Assembly: GCA_958295665.1 (NCBI GenBank)
Contig: OY282558.1
Span: forward strand, 307,988,092-308,052,091
Length of the DNA: 64,000 nucleotides
Origin: Tipula vernalis
Taxonomy: Eukaryota; Arthropoda; Insecta; Diptera; Tipulidae
Direction: 5' to 3'
Part shown: positions 55,033 to 64,000 of the stretch, in pieces
How the letters are laid out: each line of letters starts with the position of its first letter
Position numbering within the stretch: the stretch's first letter is position 1
The notes under the pieces: generated by a model
The model's database searches: none
Seen by the model: the letters and a program-made list of their open reading frames with translations, nothing else
What the model was told of the DNA's origin: nothing
Position numbers and translations under genes: made by a program

Positions 55033-57676
55033 TTTGATATTCTTGCCTTGACTGAGACTTTGCTTAGTAGTAAGATTTCTAACAAGTCGCTTCAAATTAA
55101 TAATTATAAACTGCTACGATCTGATCGAATAAATAATAATTGGGGTGGAGTTGGTCTTTATTTTTGGGCCACTTTTAAGGTTAAAAAAATATTCTCTGGT
55201 TCGTTGGGTAAAGTAGAATATCTAGCATCTGAACTTACTGGGAGTTTTGGTAAAATTTTAATTTTGGTTATTTACAACCCACCTCCTGCTTGTAGTAATG
55301 ATATTAACAGTTTACAAACAATTTTTGCTGAATACCTAATAAGCTATGAAAAGATGTTCTGCTGTGGTGATTTTAACTTCAATATGATGGTTAATAATCA
55401 ACTAGAAGCTTGTTTGAATTTGCATAATTTATGTTATTTACCTTATAGACCCACTAGGATCAACAGTCTTTTGGATCTGATAATTTTGTACGTACCTGAT
55501 AGACATAATATTATTTCATTTGGCCAGGCTGCTGTTCCTGCTATTTCTGATCATGATTTGATTTTTGCATCTTATAAGTTTTCTCGTACTAGGGATCAAA
55601 TTTCTTATACTGTTGTTCCTGATTATAAAGCTATCAATCACGAGCATTTTGTAAATAATTTCTTTTCGTTAGATTGGTTTAATATGTACAACTATTCCGA
55701 TGTGAATGACATCCTTGATATATTTAATTCAAATTTCTTACATTTAGATTTAGCTTGTGTACCCCGGAAAAGTATCATTAATAAATGCCCTACTGCACCG
55801 TGGTTAAATTCATATATATTAAATTTAATGAAATGTAGGGATTTGGCTCATAAAAAATATAAATTGTATGGGTTGGATGCTGATTTGACAGCTTTTAAAT
55901 TTTTTAGGAATAAAACTGTTAAAGGCATCAATCAAGCTAAACAAAAATTTTATTTTGAGAATGCTCATAACTCTAAGACAACGTGGAATAATTTAAAAAA
56001 AACTAGGTGTTTCAAGCTCTACAGGTGATGCAGCCATTGAATTTTCTGCGGAACAAATCTTGTCTGGGATTTGTAATATTTGTGATTCTACTGGGGTTTT
56101 GCCTTTACCTGATATTGATTTCTGTAGTTCTGAAAATGATGCCTTTGTATTTGATTGCGTTGATGAACTTATAGTGTTGAATGCGATTCGTGCAATTAAA
56201 TCAGATTCGAAAGCTTATGATATGGTAGACTTCAAGGTACTAAAATTATTTATTGATCTGTTCCTGCCTCTTATAACATTCATTATAAATCAATGTTTGA
56301 CAAAGTCTGTGTTTCCTGATTCATGGAAGATAGCTTCTATCACACCACTACCTAAAAGGATGTTATTTCTGGTATTGGTGATATACGTCCAATTAGTATT
56401 TTGTCTGCTCTATCTAAGGTCTTGGGAAAAAGTTATGCAATTGCAGATCCAGGAGCACCTTAAAAAATTTGATTTTCTTTGTAAATATCAATCCGGGTAC
56501 AAATCCGGCTGTAGCACTACTACAGCCCTTGTACATATTGTTGATGATCTGTCGTCTACCTTAGACAGTAGAAATTCGATGGCTATTTTGGTGCTCTTGG
56601 ATTTTTCTAAGGCATTTGATTGTGTTAATCATATCCAGTTGTTACAGAAGCTATATTTGTATTATAAGTTTTCCAATTCTGCTATTATGTTGATGCATTC
56701 GAATTTATGTAATCGTAAGCAGTTTGTGAGGTGTGGTGATGATCATTCTTGTATTGCGGGGATACTTGCTGGAGTGCCTCAGGGATCCATATTGGGTCCT
56801 TTGTTATTTTCTATTTATATAAATGATCTATCATGGCGAATCCTAAATTGTCGGTTTCATATGTATGCCGACGATTTGCAACTGTATATTGGTGGTAACT
56901 TATCAGAATTGAATGAAATTGTTTTGCGACTTAATTCTGACCTTAGAAATATTTCTTTATGGGCCAGGAATAATTCACTTTCAATTAATCCAGGTAAAAG
57001 TAAAGCATTGTTTCTTTCCAGAAATACTTCTCTTAATATTAGACCTGTGCTTTATTTGGACAGTGATATCATCTCATTTGTTCCAACATTAAACAATTTA
57101 GGGCTTATACTGAACTCAAATCTTACTTGGAACGACCATGTGCGCTCCTTGTGCCAGCGTATTAATTATAGCTTGTACACGCTTAGGTTGATAAAAAAGT
57201 TTTGCCCTGTTAACTTAAGAATTTATTTAATTAAAAGCTTGGTTGTATCCATTTTCAGCTATTGTGATGTAATTTATAACAAATGTGATAGTTCCTCAAG
57301 ACGTATACTTGAGGTTACATTTAATAATTGTACTCGATATATTTATGATCTTAGAAAGTTTGATCATATCTCTGAGTATAAAGATATAATTCTTGGATGC
57401 GACTTGTTTCAATTTTACTGCTATAGGACTGCCGTTTTTATGTTTCGTATAGTTAAATCGGGCATGCCATTGTATTTGCATGAAAAATTAAATTTTTCAC
57501 AGTCACTGCGCACAAAGAATGTTAACTTGCCTGTTAACAGAACTAATGTTAGGAATAATTCAGCATTGATAAATGCAATTATCACCTGGAACAGCTTGCC
57601 TTTGGAGCTAAAATTCATCAGCTCTCTAGGCTTATTTAAAAAGGGTCTGTTTAAATTGATAACTGAACATCGATAA
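55033..57676 (+). pseudogene. LINE ORF2, endonuclease and reverse transcriptase, frameshifted
   Basis: The endonuclease is readable from FDILALTET (about 55033) through GGVGLYFWATF, VIYNPPPA, CCGDFNFN and AISDHDLI. Its first strand (the N-x-x-S/G-L-R region) is not in frame. The reverse transcriptase shows FPDSWKIASITPLPK, FSKAFDCVNH, GVPQGSILGPLLFSIYIND, MYADDLQLY (catalytic Asp pair), NPGKSKALFLSR and LGLILNSNLTWNDHV. Breaks: a frame change near 56005 with a stop at 56026, and a compensating pair between about 56359 and 56430. The last 320 codons are open. The copy cannot encode a full polymerase. Confidence 0.82.
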
Positions 57677-57753
57677 TATTTGTAAATATGATTGTTATTC
57701 AAAAGCTTCGGCTTATTTAACATTTTAATAAAATATTACTATTACTATTAAAA

Positions 57754-58251
57754 CACATTGTCGTTCCAAAATCAAAAGATGGACAAAATGTGCAAAACCA
57801 ATAACAGAAAATCAAACACATGTATGCAGAGATAAACCAGAATGCAGATTTTGCGAGCGTGTAGAACATTTTACAAACTCTAGATTTTGTCCCGAAAAGA
57901 AAAAACAAAATAAAATTAAAATATTTATGATAAAAAACAAAACAACATAAGGAAACAATAATGACACTCTATCCAAGAATCAATAATATAACTAATGAAC
58001 TAGAACTTCAAAACTACCCGGCAATTAACAAGAATGCAGAAGATAACACCCCAAATGTTTGGATAGCTCGAGCTAACAGACACCAAGACAGACACGAACA
58101 AATAGTTTTAGAACAGAGAGGAAAAACAGACACGTTAGAAGCATCTCTTAATAAATTCATTCAAATAAGCAACAAAGCTTACGAAACTTCTAAATCAGAC
58201 TTACTAACTATAGATCTCAAAGAATTAGTTAAAAACCTCAATTTAAATTAA
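57754..58251 (+). pseudogene. LINE ORF1 C-terminal part (after the nested insertion)
   Basis: Continues the zinc knuckle cluster broken at 53712 and then, after one frame change near 57945, runs open to 58251 (DLKELVKNLNLN). The stop lies two bases before the ATG of the endonuclease ORF at 58253. Confidence 0.65.
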
Positions 58252-59665
58252 GATGACCAGCCAACTCAAAATACTTCAATCCAACATCAGAAACTTAAAA
58301 AGTAACATACAAACTTTCCTTCAATCTCAAGAAATAGATATCGCAATTCTAAATGAAACTTGGACTCATCATTCAAGGAAATCAACCAACCATAAAAAAT
58401 TATAAACTTATTACAAAAGACCGAAACGATGGATATGGAGGAGTAGGTTTTTTAATTAAAAATAATATAGGCGCGAAAATAATAGACTTAAACAATAACA
58501 TAATTCACATCGAAGCCTTTCAATTACAAATTAAATATTGAAATGAAAATCTATTTATAATTGTTTTCTACAACCCACCAAATGGAAATATAAATGAGAA
58601 AGCAGAAGAATTCCGCAAGATAGTTAAAATTGCTGAACACAACAACACAACAATAATAGCAGGAGATATTAATGCACACAGCAATCTATGGTAACTAAAT
58701 AGCAAAGAAGATAGAATGGGAAAACAATTGCCGAAATAATTACTAACAGAAGTATCCAAATCTTAAACAACAAAAAACCTACAAGACAAAATATAACCAA
58801 CCACTCAACGACAGCTATAGATATTACATTGTGTACCAGAGACATAGCCTCCAAAATAACATGGGACTGCCTAGAAGAAAGTATTGTTCAGACCATCTAC
58901 CTATAGTAATAATGAATATAAACAGATATAACCTCAAAGAAATTATTGATTGGAAAAAGTAACTAAGGACTAGCCAGTATATGCGATATGGAATGCCACG
59001 GTGAAAATAACATAGAATCTAGAATGGAAGAAATAATAAAAGCAAACACAAAAATTATAAACATAAACAGCAGAAACACACCAAAACCATGGTGGAGCGA
59101 AAGACTTCAAAGACTGTGGGATATAAAAACCAACAGACAAAAATTATACAATAGATATAAAAATCTTTACACAGCACAAGAACTCATGAGATCAATAGCC
59201 ATATTAAAGCGAGAAATAAAAAAAGCAAAACGAAGCTCTTGGGAGATATTTGTCAGCAGTATAAATCCCTCGGCAAACATTAAACAATTATGGAACAAGA
59301 TCAATAAACTTAAAAATAAAAAAGAAAAAGGATTTAACCTGTTAGAAAATTACGAAATGACAAAAAAATTTATGAATGAGAATTTCCCAGAGTCAGTCGA
59401 AGAAGACACAACACTTCCAATGGAAAAAGCGGTAGTAAAAAAACATAAATTTAATAATAAAATAATAACAGACATTTTGAAATATAAACAAAACTGCACC
59501 ACACACTGCTGGTGAAGTAATGGGAGAAGCTTCGCCACAAGTAATGCCAAATTGCCAAGTTAAAAAAAAAAAAAGGAATTTGATTAATTTTGCGTAGAAT
59601 ACTTTGATTAATTACAAATTGTAGATTTTCGTAAAGTTTAGTTGTACGTTTTTTTTCTTTTTCAG

Positions 59666-60465
59666 TAACACCAGAGCTAAAATATATCAGTCGACAGCTA
59701 GCGTCCATAAAATTAGATCTTGCTGAAATGAAAAGCCTTCTAAAACCAGCCAACAATTTTAAAATTAATCTACCGTTAAAATCTAAACAAGATTTAGATG
59801 AGATTATCTCCAAATTAGAAGACGAGGAATTTCCACTAAACTTGGTAGGCATATTCAAATGGGTACATCCAGCGCATGTGGAGAAATACGTATAGTCTAA
59901 TATATCTAAAAGCGCTAGGTCCAAAAATGCAGGGCTTACGTGAGTAAGACTGAAAATTGTACCTAGTCTTTTTCGCAATTTTTTTTTTTGGGTTTTTTTT
60001 GAATGATATATTACATCTGCATGGGAGAAAATCTCCATTGTAGTTCCTACATGCGCTGATTTACCCTTTATTTACACACAATTTTTAAACATTTTATTTA
60101 TCTAATATTCTTTTATTTCCATACTAAATATTTAGCACCTTTTGTACCAGTAGAGGGAAAGCACCATTTGACGGGTATTAGTAAAATCATCAGTGACGGA
60201 TTACTAAAGAAGTATAATTGGAATGGGATGAACTCAAAGATTTCACTAAAAGACATTCCGCTTTTTAATAAGATTCTCTATGGTCCTTTGATAACTTTAA
60301 TTACAAATAAATGTCATATTAACAAATTTCATTTTAATTATAGATGCCTGGAAAGTTAGTTTCACATCATACGCTAAATATGAAAAACGCTTCAAAAAGC
60401 AAATATTTGATTCACATAATCGTGAAAACAGACGTCAAAGTCGATTACGGCTTTTAATGAATTAG
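59666..60465 (+). CDS. DUF4806-like protein, last three exons
   Basis: Exon 59666-59844 follows a strong acceptor (TTTTTTTCTTTTTCAG) and encodes TPELKYISRQLASIKLDLAE, then INLPLKSKQDLDEIISKLED. Exon 60136 or 60151 to 60282 encodes ISKIISDGLLKKYNWNGMNS. Exon 60344-60465 encodes DAWKVSFTSYAKYEKRFKKQ and ends LRLLMN with TAG. This is the full DUF4806 layout: xLPLKSxxDLxxxExKLxDExF, then IxxxLxxKYNWxGxxxK, then a basic C-terminus. Function unknown. Some genes of this type are linked to DNA transposons. The 5' exons are not found: I-like LINE sequence ends at 59515, so they may lie to the left of the LINE or be lost. It could be a relic of the same family as 50781-51640. Confidence 0.55.
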
Positions 60466-61194
60466 TTTACTAATTCATAATGATTTGATTATTTTTAAGA
60501 AAATTTAATTTATTTATGTTTAATTTAGTTTTACAAATGAATTTTTTTAAAATATTTTTAATAATGAATTTAATAATTAGCTATTAATTTTAATTTAATA
60601 TTTATGAATTTGAAATTTTGAACTGATTTTGAAGTTTTTATACATATAATATATATCATTTAAATTCGAATATTTTTGAGTAGTAAACACAAAGTGTGCA
60701 ATATTATGTGCAATATTTAATGAGTTGAACAGGTCACTGAAATTTTTATGTTTACTTAAAGGCTTTGCCACCATACAAAATGAACAAAAGAATTTCTAAA
60801 TTAACATTTCCAATTTTTGGGAAAATTTTCATGCGAACAACTACCTAATTATCTTATACTCGTAGCCTTATAGGTCAAATTTCTACTTGCCCAGCGACAA
60901 GATATAAAAATGCAATTTATTAATATATATTTCTAATTTAATTTTGTTTAAAACTGATGACTTTCATAAATTTGAGCTAATTTAAATAATTTTGCGAAAT
61001 AATTTTACGAATGGTGGTTTCCCAAAAATTGAAAATGCCGTAGGCATTAGGAATTCGTTCGTTTTATTTGAGACAATGTAATTTAAAAAAAAAAATTAAA
61101 AAGTTCTTTAAGTTTCTTTTAAATAAATAAAATAAAAAATAAAACCAAATTTTATTGTACTTTTTATTTCTCTATGTAAAACCAAAGCAAAGAC
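60466..61194. other. AT-rich stretch, nothing recognised
   Basis: No open frame or family of note. It contains the 3' end of the DUF4806-like gene. Confidence 0.35.
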
Positions 61195-61465
61195 GGCAAT
61201 CAGACATTAACAAAGACCACCATCAAATTTTTTACCAATGACCACCACCATACATATTACATACTAACGAAAATCGTCAGACATGTTACTAACGTACGCC
61301 ACTATACATATTATCAACATACACCACTATATATGTTACCAATGGCCACCACCATACTTATTACTAACGAAAACCGTCAGACATGCTACCAACGTACGTC
61401 ACTATATATGTTACCAAGTACAACCACCAAATATGTTACTAATGACAACCACCAAACATGTTTCC
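61195..61465. repeat. Minisatellite with a 100-bp higher-order period
   Basis: Units of about 25 bp built on ACCACCA..ATATGTTACTAA and related words follow one another. AACGAAAAYCGTCAGACATG recurs exactly 100 bp apart (61266 and 61366), so four basic units form one higher-order unit. Identity falls towards both ends. Confidence 0.7.
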
Positions 61466-62173
61466 AAAGAACACCAAATAACAAGTCTTGCAAAACGAGT
61501 TGTCTCAAATACATGTAGCTGTCTTTTGACTGTCTTGTACTGGTTATCAAGGCTTGTTGCTAAGTCGTCTGTAGATTGTCTTGAAAGACACATTTGCTGG
61601 GATACTTTTCTATTAATGTATCTGGCTTGTTTTTAATTTGCAACGTTTATTTTTTCCGTCTCTAGGTGACGGCTACTTTGCTTTATCGCCTCCTACATAT
61701 ACATTTGAATTTCATATTCGAAAATTCGGATTTAAAGACAAGGACGAAGATTTTATCTTTCTTTGTCACACACTAAATAATTTTTCAGTTTCTCCATAAA
61801 TTTTGTTCTATCCCGTATCCATATTATATCCCAGTAAAAAATCGGGTAACGTGGAAATTAAAGAATATTTCATCTTGGTTTAAACGTACTGCTATTTATG
61901 CAAGGTAGAAAGAGAAAGCCCTATATGGTTTATACCAAATTCTATCCAAACGTTTATTTTACGTTACTTCAGAGAAGAATATAAATTTTACCGCGTGTAT
62001 TTTTTATTCTTTTTGTGATCCTGTCAGTAGAAATACATAAAAAAAGTACATATATTAAATTAAATTAATTAATTAAATAAAATAAAATATTTATTATAAT
62101 TATACATATAATATTATTTTCCTAATCAAGTAAGTGTCGAGAAACAGTATTATAATAAAATATATATTGTATT
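61466..62173. other. Unassigned stretch
   Basis: No recognised gene. A 117-codon frame at 61283-61636 runs out of the minisatellite and is repeat-driven in its first half. Confidence 0.35.
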
Positions 62174-63123
62174 ATGACTAGAAAAATACAACAGATCTCT
62201 AAGCGCCATTTTAGGCGCTTAGTATCTAACCGCGTAAAGGAAATTTCATCATCAAACTGTGCAAAAAGATCATTATTATCCTTAGCCTCTACTACTATTC
62301 TATTGAACGAAGGCAGTAGTAATAATAAAAATGTGATAAATACTAAATGTGACGCCATGTCGAAAAGTGAGGTTATAACTAAATGTGCCGAGAATAATTC
62401 GAATACTAAAATGAATGTCGATACATCTATAATTATTAATAATAAAAAGCACGATAATGATAAATTGGAAGTTTTAAAAAACGATTTAAAACAAATTGTG
62501 ATCGTAAATAATTTGAGCACCACAGATACTTCCAGCATTTTAACAGCTTTGAACGACTATGGGTTAAAACTGCCCCGTTCGAAAAGCACATTACTAAAAA
62601 ATAATAAGAATAAAGATACCATAAGTGAAACAAGAATTGGTACCGGACATTTTACATATATTGGAATTCAAAAAAATGTTATAAACTGTAACGATGAGAA
62701 GGTCTTAAATGAATCTATAATAATTTTAGATATCAATGTAGATGGATTGCCACTATATAAAAGTTCAAAATTATGCGTTTGGCCCATTCTAGGCTGTTTC
62801 ATTAACTGTCCACATATATACCCCTTTGTAATAGCGGCGTACATCGGAAATGGACACTCTACGTCACATGAAACGCGACTTAAAATCATTAAATATGGCA
62901 TTATTTAGTAAGTAAACAAAAATATAAAATTTAATGGTTAAACAATCGTTATTAAAAATAGTGGTTTTATTTTTTAGAAGCATGGCAAGGGGAATCCATT
63001 AAAGATTTTAATGAATACGGAAGTTCCATCAGAGCCCAAATGTATACAGCAAGAATGCGAAGGTTTAAACAACAAAACAAGAAAAAATTAGATGATAGCA
63101 ATGTAAATAATAAAGAACTATAA
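62174..63123 (+). CDS. Transposase-related protein (NxDGLPLxKSS type), probably truncated
   Basis: The first frame (62174-62908, 244 residues) has a basic N-terminus, a middle part with LSTTDTSSILTALNDYGLKL, PRSKSTLL and GTGHFTYIGI, and ends with NVDGLPLYKSSKLCVWPILG and YPFVIAAYIGNG. This order (LPxDxxTLL, GxYxYxGL, NxDGLPLFKSSxxxxWPIL, PFVIxxYxG) is that of the N-terminal half of transposase-like proteins widespread in insects and cnidarians. A strong donor (GTAAGT at 62908-62913) ends it. A basic segment (KDFNEYGSSIRAQMYTARMR) lies at 62978-63123, but the simple splice does not join in frame. The catalytic half is absent. It may be a short gene derived from a transposon, or a relic. Confidence 0.5.
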
Positions 63124-64000
63124 TTTTTTAATCTGACTTAATGTCTTTAATCTTTGGGCACATTGAAATACTTACTGTGACTTAATGAATTGAAATGTGA
63201 TAATATTTTTATGTAACTACATACATATCCAATATTTTATTTAATTTTACTATTAACTAAGTTAATTAAGTTAGTTATACTAACTATATTAAATTGTTTC
63301 TAAGTAATTAACAATCTGTCTTATAATTAAATTTATTTTCTTTATTTATTAAATTATATAAATTAAATTCAATGTACATACATTAATGAATTATTTTTAT
63401 AACAATGAAATGTGATGAATTTATGAATATGAACTATGAAATGTGATGAATATATTAATAAAAACAATTTTGTTATATAATTAAAAATCTTGTACATATT
63501 TATTTCCGATTTATATTCATGAAAAATCAAACGATAAATTAACGTGCAGTTTAAATAACTATTCAACGAGTATTTCATTTGTTAAATTAACGTTTATTAA
63601 TATTCATTAATTAAACGTTCAGATTTAACGTTTACTTATATTGGTGCACCATAGGACATCGTTCTTCTAAAGTAAATTAAGAGAGAACGAAATTTAAACG
63701 TTTATTATAAACGTATTTTTTACATTAAATTAACTTAAGTTTGCTGGGATATTTCGCTGGTAAAAACAAATGTTTGATTTTCATAACAGAGTAAACCAAC
63801 GAAAACTCTGATCCGACAAACCACCACAGTTTAACTAACTTATGTTGCAGTATTAACCATATTTCTTTATTTGAAGTTTCTCTTAATTTTTTTAAATTTA
63901 TTTAATTTATACTTTGAATTGGTAGTCACAGATAATTATTTTAGATTTAGGCAATATAATAAAATTAATTCATTAAGAATTTAACATTATGTAGGTGCTA
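63124..64000. other. AT-rich window end
   Basis: No gene recognised. Several TTAAACGTTT-like words and one TTCGCTGG motif (63757), the core of the MITE family at 5659 and 49281, occur near the end. Confidence 0.35.

Larger units (their letters stand above)
53713..57745 (+). mobile_element. CR1-type LINE inserted with 8-bp target duplication
   Basis: The 4033-bp insertion is flanked by TATTAAAA on both sides (53705-53712 and 57746-57753) and ends in a short ATTACT repeat, as expected for target-primed reverse transcription. It carries ORF1 with a PHD-type finger and ORF2 with endonuclease and reverse transcriptase. A PHD finger in ORF1 is characteristic of the CR1 group and some relatives. 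Its ends look complete, but ORF2 is broken. Confidence 0.85.
52923..59515 (+). mobile_element. I-like LINE, split by a nested LINE
   Basis: ORF1 lies at 52923-53712 and continues at 57754-58251. ORF2 runs from ATG 58253 to about 59515 with an endonuclease (LQSNIRNLKSNIQTFLQSQE, YGGVGFLIKNN, FYNPPNG, AGDINAHSNLW) and a post-endonuclease linker (PKPWWSERLQRLWDIKTNRQ). The reverse transcriptase is missing, so the element is 3' truncated, or replaced from 59515 on. ORF2 has several stops. The 4033-bp CR1-type LINE inside is younger. Confidence 0.75.

Noticed and set aside
57296..57908. Minus-strand frames over the LINE
   Set aside because: Antisense to reverse transcriptase sequence or to the ORF1 tail, with no domain.
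61195..61465. Possible CRISPR-like spaced repeat
   Set aside because: Units vary, spacers are not unique and the setting is an insect genome. It fits a minisatellite.

Overview
This is AT-rich nuclear DNA from an insect. Two host genes carry very short GT-AG introns (54 and 62 bp). The mobile elements are arthropod types: mariner/Tc1 families, Tigger, P-like elements with a THAP domain, gypsy, copia, piggyBac, CR1/I-like LINEs and many short elements with inverted ends (MITEs). I cannot name the species from this window.

Host gene island, about 23.4-29.6 kb. From left to right it holds a broken C-terminal fragment of an alpha-carbonic anhydrase (+), a 638-residue single-exon MYCBPAP-like cilia/sperm protein (+), a two-exon alpha-carbonic anhydrase with all three zinc ligands but no proton-shuttle histidine (+), and the elongation factor IWS1 (-) with long Arg/Ser tandem repeats. 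The carbonic anhydrase and IWS1 genes converge, and only about 80 bp separates their stop codons.

Left arm, 1-23 kb. It is mostly degraded mobile DNA. The exception is an intact DD37D mariner/Tc1-type transposon at 12201-13512, with matching 25-bp ends and TA target duplications. Around it lie two DD41D-type elements (one internally deleted), a Tc1 pseudogene split by a MITE, copia, mariner and LINE scraps, and several MITEs, palindromes and hairpins.

Middle arm, 30-48.5 kb. Two nested MITEs are followed by a possible old viral insertion. Next come a P-element tail and, beside it, a broken Fanzor, the eukaryotic relative of TnpB RNA-guided nucleases, still showing its RuvC aspartates, the Fanzor-type shifted glutamate and the zinc ribbon. 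Then follow a degraded LINE with a MITE inside, a Tigger transposon split by an insertion and ending at a long (TA)n tract, a gypsy remnant containing a piggyBac piece, and an open 677-residue P-like transposase.

Right arm, 48.5-64 kb. It holds MITE ends and hairpins and two three-exon genes with a DUF4806-like domain. An I-like LINE is interrupted by a complete 4.0-kb CR1-type LINE with an 8-bp target duplication. A 100-bp-period minisatellite and a transposase-related gene follow. The Fanzor is the most unusual item. The nested insertions give a clear relative order of events.
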